Numbered from the stretch's first letter, positions 1 through 6,652 are shown. The stretch: 14,211 nt of DNA from CAISTG01 sp964455185 (GCA_964455185.1 CAYVUR010000019.1:1-14211), one strand, 5' to 3'. The notes: generated by a model not told the origin, from the letters alone. A program made the numbers and translations.

Positions 1-21
1 ATATTTAATTAAATAAAAACT

Positions 22-1416
22 ATGCTCAAAACTGTTTTTAGGCGCAATTTTAAGATAATTTCTATATTACTAATTGTTTTTTTGTCAACTTCTGGTTTTT
101 CTGGTTGTAGACTTTTAAGTAAAGCAGAACAGGAAAAAATTAAACCTATTACTATTAATTACTGGCGTCCAGCCGATGATACTGATGCTTTTGCAGAGAT
201 TATTGCTGATTATCAATCACAACATCCTAATATTACTATTAATTATCGTAAATTTAGATTAGAAGAATACGAAAAGGAGTTACTCAATGCTTTGGCTGAA
301 GATCGGGGTCCAGATATTTTTTCTATTCCTCAATCTTGGCTGGTAGCTTATCAATCAAAAATTGAGCCAATGCCTAAAGAAATACAGATGGCCTATCAAT
401 ATGAGAAAGGCACTATTCAAAAACAGACTGTAGTAGAATTACGTACTAAAAAATCTCCTACTTTAAGAGAAATTAAAGAAAAATATGTTGATACAGTTTT
501 TAATGATGTGGTGATAGATGGCAAGGTTTGGGGGTTGCCGTTGTCTTTAGAAACTTTAATCATGATTTATAATAAAGACATTCTTAATCAATCAGGTGTT
601 TCTCAAATTCCTACCAATTGGACAGAATTTCAAAAAGCTGTTACTAAAACTACTCGCTACGAAACAGAGAATAAAATAATTCAATCAGGAACGGCTCTTG
701 GCACAGGATATAATGTTGATAGATCTTTTGATATTTTATCAATATTAATGATTCAAAATGGCGTCACTATGGTTAGTGATAATAAACTGACGATGTTTAA
801 TCGAATTAACAAAGAAGGTGTTAAAAGTGGCGTAAATGCTGGATTAGAAGCGTTGCAGTTTTATACTGATTTTGCTCAACCTAGTAAAGATGTTTTTTGT
901 TGGGATACATCAATGCCCAGTTCTTTTGAAGCTTTTTTGAACGGTAAAGTAGCATTTTTCTTTGGATATAATTATCATATTCCACAAATTAGATCACGTT
1001 CAAAAGTTAATTTTGGTTTAGCACCTATACCACAAATTTCTAATACTCCAATTAGAAATTATGCTAATTATTCTGTAGAAGTTGTTTCTAAAAAATCGTC
1101 CTATAAATCAGAAGCTTGGGATTTTATATTATTTATGAATCAACCAGATGAAATTAAAAAATTTCTCAACAAAACTCATCGTCCTACGGCGCAACGGGCT
1201 TTAATCTCTACACAACTTGATGATGAAGATTTATATCCTTCAGTATCACAAGCTCTTACTGCAGTTACTTGGTATAAAGGATATGATATTGCGGCAACAG
1301 AAAAAGCTTTTAAAGATATGATTGAACAATATCTTGTTTTAACTGATGAAAGAAAAATTAATGATATTTTAAATTTAGCTATTAGTAAAATTTCTCAAAC
1401 TTTCATTAAACGTTAA
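22..1416 (+). CDS. extracellular solute-binding lipoprotein (family 1, MalE/UgpB-like)
   Basis: Probable membrane-anchored periplasmic-type binding protein of a sugar-type ABC importer, 464 aa. The N-terminus has basic residues (R7, R8, K11), a hydrophobic stretch (about 12-26) and a lipobox-like FSGC with C29 as the lipidation site. The mature part opens with ITINYWRP and a segment ending in GPDIFSIP, the usual first-lobe pattern of family 1 binding proteins. Further on are an EAFLNGKVAFFFG segment and a late KSEAWDFILFMN segment, both typical of the family. Length fits a full protein. The start at 22 has no Shine-Dalgarno sequence but places the signal peptide correctly. No permease or ATPase gene is in the window, so the ligand is unknown. 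It is followed by the pilin array after 69 nt that include an assembly gap. Family assignment is firm; a transport role, as opposed to surface attachment, is inference. Confidence 0.82.
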   Translation: MLKTVFRRNFKIISILLIVFLSTSGFSGCRLLSKAEQEKIKPITINYWRPADDTDAFAEIIADYQSQHPNITINYRKFRLEEYEKELLNALAEDRGPDIFSIPQSWLVAYQSKIEPMPKEIQMAYQYEKGTIQKQTVVELRTKKSPTLREIKEKYVDTVFNDVVIDGKVWGLPLSLETLIMIYNKDILNQSGVSQIPTNWTEFQKAVTKTTRYETENKIIQSGTALGTGYNVDRSFDILSILMIQNGVTMVSDNKLTMFNRINKEGVKSGVNAGLEALQFYTDFAQPSKDVFCWDTSMPSSFEAFLNGKVAFFFGYNYHIPQIRSRSKVNFGLAPIPQISNTPIRNYANYSVEVVSKKSSYKSEAWDFILFMNQPDEIKKFLNKTHRPTAQRALISTQLDDEDLYPSVSQALTAVTWYKGYDIAATEKAFKDMIEQYLVLTDERKINDILNLAISKISQTFIKR

Positions 1417-1454
1417 AATTATTTAATTACTAAAATTTATTTTTTTTGATATAA

Positions 1455-1472
1455 NNNNNNNNNNNNNNNNNN
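1455..1472. other. assembly gap (18 N)
   Basis: A run of 18 undetermined bases lies between the lipoprotein gene and the first pilin gene. The six bases before it (1449-1454) and after it (1473-1478) are both ATATAA, so the two contig ends may really overlap and the true gap may be zero or negative. Confidence 0.97.
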
Positions 1473-1485
1473 ATATAATTTATTT

Positions 1486-2043
1486 ATGTTAATTAATTAT
1501 AAAAAATTTTCCTTTTCAAGTATTTTTTTAAGCATTCTATTTATTATAGAATTTATAGTTGCTGTTCCGGTCAATGCTGTTAATTACATACTTGAAGGAA
1601 TTGATTGTATTAAAACTGGTTTATGTACACCTTGTGATTTAATTCAAGTAGGAGTAAATGGCACAGAAATGATTCTTGGGTTATCAGGAGTTGTGGTACT
1701 TTTGATTTTTATTTATGGTGGTTTAATGTGGATGATTTCTTATGGCGATGCTCAAAAAGTTAGTAAAGGAACGGCTGCGATTAAAGCAGCGGTTATTGGA
1801 ATGATAGTAATATTTATTAGTTATTCTTTAGTTGAATTGTTATGGCAAGCACTTAGAGGCAATAAAGAGTTTAGTAATTCAGTCCAATGTACTCCACTTA
1901 ATATCCAAAGCAATCAATCGTTGAATAATAATATTGTAGGACCAGAAACAAATCAAACAATCAATACAAATAATAATCAAGGAACAACAATAGATGATGT
2001 TAATTTATTAGATAGTATTCCTAGTGAAGGTCTTAGTGATTAA
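1486..2043 (+). CDS. pilin-like protein 1 (VirB2/TrbC-type), Cys-bearing with Asn/Thr-rich tail
   Basis: Largest of five tandem paralogues, 185 aa. The signal peptide (about 1-31) ends in VNA. Two membrane helices (about 62-84 and 97-123) flank the polar loop YGDAQKVSKG, the core seen in all five genes and in VirB2/TrbC-type IV secretion pilins. Two traits are unique here. Between the signal peptide and helix 1 is a short cysteine cluster (C41, C47, C50), with another cysteine after helix 2 (C135); disulfides are possible. A tail of about 50 residues rich in Asn, Thr and Gln follows helix 2, looks unstructured and probably lies outside the membrane. No Shine-Dalgarno is visible, and the upstream promoter region is interrupted by the N gap. 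It could be a minor, tip or adhesive subunit, which is inference. The pilin family call is good; assembly into a fibre is unproven. Confidence 0.75.
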   Translation: MLINYKKFSFSSIFLSILFIIEFIVAVPVNAVNYILEGIDCIKTGLCTPCDLIQVGVNGTEMILGLSGVVVLLIFIYGGLMWMISYGDAQKVSKGTAAIKAAVIGMIVIFISYSLVELLWQALRGNKEFSNSVQCTPLNIQSNQSLNNNIVGPETNQTINTNNNQGTTIDDVNLLDSIPSEGLSD

Positions 2044-2044
2044 A

Positions 2045-2073
2045 TTGATAAATTATTGTTTTATTTTTTAAAT
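2045..2073 (+). promoter_or_regulatory. weak promoter candidate before pilin 2
   Basis: TTGATA at 2045-2050 is followed by a 17-nt spacer and TTAAAT at 2068-2073. The -35 is close to consensus but the -10 is poor and the region is AT-rich, so chance is likely. Pilin 2 could equally be read from the pilin 1 transcript. Confidence 0.25.
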
Positions 2074-2090
2074 ATTTTTAAAAATTAAAT

Positions 2091-2441
2091 ATGAAAATAA
2101 TAAGGAAATATTTTTTGTTTATAATTATAATTTTTTATTTATTAATTATAACTCCTGTTTTTGCAGTTCAATTAGACAATCCTTTAGCTAGCGGAGGAGT
2201 AGGTGTTACTGGAGTTACTAGTTTAATAAATCAATTAATTAAATTTGTGCTTGGATTTACAGGATTATTGGCATTGTTGGCTTTTATTTATGGTGGCATA
2301 CTTTGGATGTCTTCTATGGGTGATTCAAAGAAAGTTGAGAAGGGTAAACAAGTAATGATTTGGTCAGTTTATGGTTTATTTATTATTTTTGCTTCTTATG
2401 GTATTGTTTTAACGCTATTTGAAGCTTTAGGTGTTAAATAA
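2091..2441 (+). CDS. pilin-like protein 2 (VirB2/TrbC-type)
   Basis: The shortest of the five pilin-like paralogues, 116 aa. A signal peptide (1-25) ends in VFA. After about 20 residues rich in small amino acids and Gly come two predicted membrane helices (about 47-72 and 88-113) joined by the polar loop SSMGDSKKVEKGK. The YGG..W ending of helix 1 and the GD..KV.K.K loop match the other four copies, the array signature. There are no cysteines and no tail, so it is essentially the bare pilin core. It lies 47 nt after pilin 1. There is no Shine-Dalgarno before the ATG, which is preceded by AATTAAAT. It is probably inserted in the cytoplasmic membrane and cleaved by signal peptidase, as known for VirB2-type pilins. 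Its partner secretion machinery is not in this window. Confidence 0.75.
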   Translation: MKIIRKYFLFIIIIFYLLIITPVFAVQLDNPLASGGVGVTGVTSLINQLIKFVLGFTGLLALLAFIYGGILWMSSMGDSKKVEKGKQVMIWSVYGLFIIFASYGIVLTLFEALGVK

Positions 2442-2452
2442 TTTTACTAAAC

Positions 2453-2481
2453 TTGGCTTAATATTTATTTAATGATATAAT
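2453..2481 (+). promoter_or_regulatory. strong extended -10 promoter for pilin 3
   Basis: TTGGCT at 2453-2458 is followed by a 17-nt spacer and a perfect TATAAT at 2476-2481, with TG at 2473-2474 making an extended -10. Predicted start of transcription is near 2488, giving a leader of about 45 nt. It is one of the two best promoters in the window and gives pilin 3 its own transcription start inside the array. Confidence 0.7.
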
Positions 2482-2493
2482 TAAATTATAAAA

Positions 2494-2527
2494 TTCTCCC
2501 TAAGGGAGAAGAAAGAGAAAGGGGGTG
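2494..2527 (+). promoter_or_regulatory. leader hairpin plus strong Shine-Dalgarno of pilin 3
   Basis: TTCTCCC (2494-2500) and GGGAGAA (2504-2510) form a 7-bp stem with a 3-nt loop. A purine tract follows, ending in GGGGGTG (2521-2527), five nt before the ATG at 2533. The CTCCC arm could pair instead with the GGGGG of the ribosome binding site, so two exclusive structures are possible. Almost no other gene here has such a ribosome binding site. Confidence 0.55.
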
Positions 2528-2532
2528 AAAAT

Positions 2533-2931
2533 ATGAAAACAACAACCAAAAAATTTTTAGCCGGATTTTTAGTTTGGGTTATTATAGCTTTATTTGTTTT
2601 ACCATTAGCAGTAAATACAGTTTCAGCTCAAGAACAACAAGATATTTGGAGCGAACTCCAAGATAACATGAGTCAACAAGGTAATAATGCTAGTTTAGCT
2701 GATATTATAGCTGGTATTATTCGTGTTATTATGGGTGTGCTTGGTGTAATTGTAGTTCTAATTATCCTTTGGGGAGGCTTTATTTGGATGACTGCTGGAG
2801 GTGAACCTGATAAAGTTGATAAAGCTAAGAAGATGATTTTTTCAGGTATAATAGGTTTAATAGTAATTTTGGCGGCTTATGCTATAGCTTCATTTGTAAT
2901 GAGTAGTCTCACTTCTATTATTAAAGGTTAA
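2533..2931 (+). CDS. pilin-like protein 3 (VirB2/TrbC-type), probable major subunit
   Basis: Pilin-like protein of 132 aa. The signal peptide has basic K2, K6, K7, a hydrophobic core (8-26) and the cleavage motif VSA at 30-32. The mature protein would be about 100 aa: a polar Gln/Asn-rich head (33-53), helix 1 (about 55-87, ending WGGFIWMTA), a charged loop GGEPDKVDKAKK (about 90-101) and helix 2 (about 103-128). The start is well supported, because GGGGGTG lies five nt upstream. With its own extended -10 promoter and the strongest ribosome binding site of the array, it is the best candidate for the most abundant subunit. That ranking is inference from expression signals. Family membership rests on the two-helix architecture and the shared loop with its four neighbours. 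Confidence 0.78.
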   Translation: MKTTTKKFLAGFLVWVIIALFVLPLAVNTVSAQEQQDIWSELQDNMSQQGNNASLADIIAGIIRVIMGVLGVIVVLIILWGGFIWMTAGGEPDKVDKAKKMIFSGIIGLIVILAAYAIASFVMSSLTSIIKG

Positions 2932-2942
2932 TTAAATATATG

Positions 2943-2972
2943 TTTCAAGGAGAGAAAAATCTCTCCTTGAAA
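2943..2972 (+). other. 12-bp perfect hairpin between pilin 3 and pilin 4
   Basis: TTTCAAGGAGAG (2943-2954) and CTCTCCTTGAAA (2961-2972) pair perfectly around a 6-nt loop. No T-run follows on either strand, so it is not a standard intrinsic terminator. The left arm holds AAGGAG, a Shine-Dalgarno-like sequence locked in the stem. A 3'-end stabiliser or an RNA-processing site for the pilin 3 message is plausible. Confidence 0.6.
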
Positions 2973-2999
2973 TAGTATATATTAGTAATTGAAAATTAA

Positions 3000-3386
3000 A
3001 TGAATTTTGGTATTAAAAAAATAAATTTGATTATTTTTTATTTAGTATTTTGCGGATTATTAATTTCTTTGCCGGTTTTTGCTGCTGATAGTTTAAATTA
3101 TCTTAAAAATGCAGTAGTTGGAACTGGACTTGATAAAAGTCCTAAATTAGCAGTTTTTATTGGTAATATAATAGAATTTGTTTTGGGATTTCTTGGCTTA
3201 CTATTTTTGGTGATTATTATTTATGCTGGATTTATCTGGACCACGGCTCAAGGTGATTCCAAAAAAGTTGACAAAGCTAAGGATATGCTCAAAAATGGAA
3301 TTATAGGATTAGCAATTGTATTTGCAGCTTATGCTATAGAATTTTTTGTTGTTTCTGCTTTAGCATCATCTACTTATAATCATTAA
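3000..3386 (+). CDS. pilin-like protein 4 (VirB2/TrbC-type)
   Basis: Pilin-like protein of 128 aa. The signal peptide ends in VFA at 26-28. A short mature head is followed by helix 1 (about 54-80), the loop TTAQGDSKKVDKAKD and helix 2 (about 97-122). The segment encoding the end of helix 1 and the loop (3214-3280) is nearly identical in DNA to the matching segment of pilin 5 (66 of 67 bases), while the heads and tails of the two proteins differ. It starts 28 nt after the 12-bp hairpin and has no Shine-Dalgarno. It probably shares a transcript with pilin 3 or 5. A role as a membrane-inserted pilin-like subunit is inferred from architecture; which of the five forms a fibre cannot be told from sequence. 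Confidence 0.75.
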   Translation: MNFGIKKINLIIFYLVFCGLLISLPVFAADSLNYLKNAVVGTGLDKSPKLAVFIGNIIEFVLGFLGLLFLVIIIYAGFIWTTAQGDSKKVDKAKDMLKNGIIGLAIVFAAYAIEFFVVSALASSTYNH

Positions 3387-3425
3387 TTATAAAAATAATA
3401 AAAATTAAAAATAATATAAATTATT

Positions 3426-3833
3426 ATGTTAGGAATTTTAAAAAAATATAGTAAGCATTTGGCTTCTTTTGCTATCTTGGTAATTTTTTTGGCGCCTTTG
3501 GTGGTTGGAGCTGAAGATTTAGGAACTGTTATAAATACGCAACTGAATCAATCTGGACTTGACCAAACTTTTAATGGTAGTAATGATCAATATTCATTAG
3601 CTAAAATGATTGGATCTGGAGTTAATATAGTACTGGGAATATTAGGATTAATTTTAGTAATACTTATTATTTATGCTGGATTTATCTGGACCACAGCTCA
3701 AGGTGATTCCAAAAAAGTTGACAAAGCTAAAGAGATGATTAAACAAGCTGTTGCAGGTTTAATTATCGTTTTTGCGGCTTATGCCATTGCTCAGTTTGTG
3801 CTAATAAACTTAGCCGATATTGCTTCAAAGTAA
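3426..3833 (+). CDS. pilin-like protein 5 (VirB2/TrbC-type)
   Basis: Last gene of the array, 135 aa. The signal peptide (1-29) ends in VGA. The mature head is polar (Asn, Gln, Ser, about 30-58), followed by helix 1 (about 62-88), the loop TTAQGDSKKVDKAKE and helix 2 (about 104-131). Helix 1 and the loop are nearly the same as in pilin 4, down to the codons. It follows pilin 4 after 39 nt and is closed by the strong terminator at about 3871-3899, so the array very likely ends here as a transcription unit. No Shine-Dalgarno precedes the ATG. As for the other copies, the family call is firm and the biological role (pilus, DNA uptake, attachment to a host cell) is open. Confidence 0.75.
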   Translation: MLGILKKYSKHLASFAILVIFLAPLVVGAEDLGTVINTQLNQSGLDQTFNGSNDQYSLAKMIGSGVNIVLGILGLILVILIIYAGFIWTTAQGDSKKVDKAKEMIKQAVAGLIIVFAAYAIAQFVLINLADIASK

Positions 3834-3870
3834 ACAAGTTAAATCTAAAAAATATTTAGTTTAACAAATT

Positions 3871-3899
3871 AAAATTCCCGCCCTTAAGGCGGGAATTTT
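3871..3899. terminator. bidirectional intrinsic terminator after pilin array
   Basis: A 12-bp stem is formed by AAAATTCCCGCC (3871-3882) and GGCGGGAATTTT (3888-3899) around CTTAA. T-runs lie on the plus-strand exit and, more weakly, on the minus-strand exit. It sits between convergent genes and can end both the pilin array and the PGI/PMI message. Confidence 0.9.
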
Positions 3900-3945
3900 T
3901 ATAAAAACACACTGAATTTGTTTATCGTTTTTACTTAAAAAACAA

Positions 3946-5016
3946 TTAAGTCTTCAATTCTTTCTTAAACGATTCTACCCAAGGAATTGAAGCAGGATTT
4001 TTATTATTTAATATAGCTAAGTAAAAACTAACCCAACTACCATAAATTAAAATTTCTAAAGCGGAATCTAAATAATTATTAGCAGATGATTCTAAAATTA
4101 AATGCTTAATTTTTAATTGATGAAAAATTTTTCCAGTAGCAAAAAATCTTTTTTGAATTTTTTTCTCATATAAAGGTGAAGTTAGTGATAATAAAAGACA
4201 ATTTTTAATTACTTGTGATGGATAAGAAAAAGCTTCTAATAAATGATGATTTAATTCAGGAATATGAAAGGGCATAGCTAATTGTTTAGCGCTTTCATTA
4301 ATTTGATTAGCTAAAATATGAGCATTACTTTTTAAGTGTTCTCCGGCTGTTATAAAAATTATTTTTTTTGTTAAACTTAAAGCTAATTGTTTAGCTATGT
4401 TTTTTTCTTTTTTAATAACTGGCAATAATTCAGTTTCTATGATTTTAATTCTTTGGCAAGAGTTTTTAAAATTTTTTTCATCTAATTTAATCTCTTCAAG
4501 ATTATTAATTAATTCTAAAATTGCCCCTAATTGTAATCCTAAACCATAACGAGGTTGTTGAGAAGGATTAAGTTTAGTATCTATTTTAATTATTGGTAAA
4601 TTATTTTTTTTAGCTATGGTTAATATTTTGCCGCCGCTGGTAATTACAATTATTTTAGCTTTTATTTTAATAGCTTGTTTAAGGCAAGAGATTGTTTCTT
4701 CAGTATTGCCAGAATAACTAGAGATAATAATTAAACTATTATTGGAAGCAAAGGATGGTAAATTATAATTTCTAACCAAAATTATTGGTTTAATTATTTT
4801 TGTTCCATAAATATCACGCAACATTTCTGAGGCGAGATTTGATCCACCCATGCCGCAAAAAATAATTTCTGTATTTTTTTTATAAGTTGATGGTAGCTTA
4901 ATAGCTTTTGAACTTTGCCAACCCGAAATTAATTGTTCTGGAAATAATGTTAAAGATTCAGCAACTTGTTGGCAATCAAGTTTATTAATAGCAAAGAGAT
5001 TATCTAATTTGTTCAT
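3946..5016 (-). CDS. bifunctional phosphoglucose/phosphomannose isomerase
   Basis: SIS-fold isomerase expected to interconvert fructose-6-P with glucose-6-P and with mannose-6-P in the cytoplasm. The 356-aa protein has the family landmarks. GMGGS (55-59) and SSYSGNTEE (99-107) are the phosphosugar-binding loops of the first SIS domain. PRYGLG lies at 155-160, and NESAK (240-244) and ELNHH (254-258) in the second domain supply the expected catalytic Glu (E241) and His (H257). Length matches the archaeal-type PGI/PMI family rather than the much longer classical Pgi. In this window it is the isomerase partner of the phosphohexomutase at 12833-14203, so the cell could make hexose-1-phosphates for glycans. 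It stands alone on the minus strand, divergent from the DHH gene. There is no Shine-Dalgarno. Relative activity on mannose-6-P cannot be judged from sequence. Confidence 0.87.
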   Translation of the reverse strand: MNKLDNLFAINKLDCQQVAESLTLFPEQLISGWQSSKAIKLPSTYKKNTEIIFCGMGGSNLASEMLRDIYGTKIIKPIILVRNYNLPSFASNNSLIIISSYSGNTEETISCLKQAIKIKAKIIVITSGGKILTIAKKNNLPIIKIDTKLNPSQQPRYGLGLQLGAILELINNLEEIKLDEKNFKNSCQRIKIIETELLPVIKKEKNIAKQLALSLTKKIIFITAGEHLKSNAHILANQINESAKQLAMPFHIPELNHHLLEAFSYPSQVIKNCLLLSLTSPLYEKKIQKRFFATGKIFHQLKIKHLILESSANNYLDSALEILIYGSWVSFYLAILNNKNPASIPWVESFKKELKT

Positions 5017-5032
5017 AAGATTTGTTTTTTTT

Positions 5033-5061
5033 ATTTTATCATATTTGACAGGTTTAAGTAA
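5033..5061 (-). promoter_or_regulatory. candidate promoter for PGI/PMI
   Basis: On the minus strand, TTACTT (5056-5061) is followed by a 17-nt spacer and TAAAAT (5033-5038), with TG at 5040-5041 giving an extended -10. It overlaps the opposite-facing promoter at 5045-5073, so the two may compete. Confidence 0.45.
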
Positions 5062-5073
5062 ATTATTTAAAAT
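5045..5073 (+). promoter_or_regulatory. promoter for DHH phosphoesterase-clpP unit
   Basis: A perfect TTGACA (5045-5050), 17-nt spacer and TAAAAT (5068-5073) give a near-consensus sigma70-type promoter. Transcription should begin near 5080, leaving a leader of only about 13 nt before the ATG at 5093. That fits with the absence of a Shine-Dalgarno sequence. Confidence 0.75.
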
Positions 5074-5092
5074 TAACGATTAAATTCAAAAC

Positions 5093-6043
5093 ATGAAAGA
5101 TAATCTTTTTGAAAAATTAGAAAAGATGATTGTTAAAGCAAATTCAATTCTTTTAGTAGGTCATGCACAACCTGATCAAGATGCTGTTGGTTCGGTTTTA
5201 GCTTTTCGTTCTTATCTTTTACATTTAGGAAAAAAAATTAGTTGTTATATTCCCGATAGTGCCCCACAATACATTTCTTTTATGCCAGGAAGTGAAGATC
5301 TTATTTCTGATTCGTCTATTTTAAATAAAAATTGGGATTTAATAATTTTTTTTGATTGTTCTTCTGTTGACCGTGCAGGCATGACACAACAAGATTTATT
5401 TAATAAATTAACTGTTGTAATTGATCATCATATTAGTAATAAGGGGTTTGCTTTTTTAAATATTATTAATCCTTATACTAGCTCAACTTGTGAAATTATT
5501 TATTATTATTTCTTAACTATTAATTATCCTATTGATCGCACTATTGCTACTTGTTTATTAGCTGGAATTTTAGCTGATACTAATGGATTTAGTAATGCTG
5601 CTACTAATTCTCAGTCAATATTAATTTCGTCTGAATTAATTAAAAAAGGAGTTAAAATTTTTCAAATTATAGATTATGCCATGCGTAATAAATCATTAAA
5701 TGGATTAAAATTATGGGGCGAAGTTTTATCAAGATTAAAAGTTAATAAAGAATTAAATATTGCTTATACTTATATAAAAGATGAAGATTTTCGTAAATTT
5801 GGAGTAAAAGAAGATGAATTACAAGGTTTAGCTAATTTTTTAAATGTAATTGTTGATGTTTCAGCGGTAGCAGTTTTTCATATTTATTCAGATAAAATTA
5901 AGGCCAGTTGGCGCACTAAACGTGATGATGTTGATTTAGCTAAATTTTGTCAAATTTTTGGTGGTGGAGGACATCAAAAGGCGGCTGGCTTTACTGTTAA
6001 TTGGCAAATAATTGAAAAAAATGGCGAATTAATGATAGTATAA
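5093..6043 (+). CDS. DHH/DHHA1 phosphoesterase, NrnA-like
   Basis: Predicted Mn-dependent phosphoesterase of the RecJ/NrnA superfamily, 316 aa, close to the usual NrnA length. Known NrnA proteins degrade short oligoribonucleotides and 3'-phosphoadenosine-5'-phosphate. DHH-domain metal ligands are visible: H24, D28 and D30 in GHAQPDQDAVGS, D87 in FFDCSSVDR, the namesake D110-H111-H112, and D161 in ILADTNGF. The C-terminal DHHA1 domain carries the RNA-binding glycine motif GGGGHQKAAG (290-299). The first motif has Gln where Gly is usual (PDQD for PDGD), but the metal-binding Asp residues are kept. It is the first gene of a two-gene unit with clpP, 33 nt downstream. It may finish RNA decay begun by RNase Y, encoded nearby. 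Substrate (nanoRNA, pAp or cyclic dinucleotide products) is not resolved. Confidence 0.85.
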   Translation: MKDNLFEKLEKMIVKANSILLVGHAQPDQDAVGSVLAFRSYLLHLGKKISCYIPDSAPQYISFMPGSEDLISDSSILNKNWDLIIFFDCSSVDRAGMTQQDLFNKLTVVIDHHISNKGFAFLNIINPYTSSTCEIIYYYFLTINYPIDRTIATCLLAGILADTNGFSNAATNSQSILISSELIKKGVKIFQIIDYAMRNKSLNGLKLWGEVLSRLKVNKELNIAYTYIKDEDFRKFGVKEDELQGLANFLNVIVDVSAVAVFHIYSDKIKASWRTKRDDVDLAKFCQIFGGGGHQKAAGFTVNWQIIEKNGELMIV

Positions 6044-6076
6044 AAATATAATTATATAAAATTAAAGATTAAAAAT

Positions 6077-6652
6077 ATGTATTTAATTCCTACAGTATTA
6101 GAGAAAACTAGTTTAGGTGAGCGTGCTTATGATATTTATTCGCGCTTACTTAAAGATAGAATTATTTTTTTAGGTTCACCTATTGATGATGCAGTTGCTA
6201 ATACAGTAATTGCTCAATTATTGTTTTTAGACAATGAAGATGAAAAATCAGATATTAAATTATATATTAATTCCCCTGGCGGTTCTGTTTCTGCTGGTTT
6301 AGCAATTTATGACACTATGCAACATATTAAAGCTGATGTTTCAACGATTTGTGTTGGTACAGCTGCGTCTATGGGCGCTGTAATTCTTGCTGGAGGCGCT
6401 AAAGGTAAACGTTTTGCTTTACCTAATGCTGAAATTATGATTCATCAAGTAATGGGTGGAGCAGAAGGCCAAGCTACTGATATTAAGATTCGCGCTGAAC
6501 ATATTTTGAAAGTTAAAGCTAAATTGGATAAGATATTAAATAAACATACTAATCGTAGTTTAAATCAGATTGAAAAAGATACAGATCGAGATTATTATAT
6601 GTCTCCAGAAGAAGCAATTGAATATGGGATTATTGATAAAATCATTAAATAG
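6077..6652 (+). CDS. clpP: ATP-dependent Clp protease proteolytic subunit
   Basis: Serine peptidase that forms the tetradecameric chamber of the Clp protease and cuts substrates fed in by an AAA+ unfoldase. The 191-aa length is typical. The catalytic triad is complete: S98 in GTAASMGA, H123 in IMIHQ, and D172 in DTDRDYYM. Also present are the oxyanion-region NSPGGSVSAG (65-74) and the N-terminal YDIYSRLLKDRIIFLG stretch of mature ClpP; there is only a short propeptide, if any. It follows the DHH gene by 33 nt with no promoter or Shine-Dalgarno visible, so co-transcription is likely. No clpX or clpA is next to it, unlike the common clpP-clpX order, so the unfoldase must be elsewhere. The identification is secure. 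Confidence 0.96.
   Translation: MYLIPTVLEKTSLGERAYDIYSRLLKDRIIFLGSPIDDAVANTVIAQLLFLDNEDEKSDIKLYINSPGGSVSAGLAIYDTMQHIKADVSTICVGTAASMGAVILAGGAKGKRFALPNAEIMIHQVMGGAEGQATDIKIRAEHILKVKAKLDKILNKHTNRSLNQIEKDTDRDYYMSPEEAIEYGIIDKIIK

Noticed and set aside
3214..3730. CRISPR-like or mobile repeat reading of the two identical 67-nt segments
   Set aside because: The repeats lie in frame inside homologous coding regions, so they are paralogous gene segments and not spacers or insertion ends.
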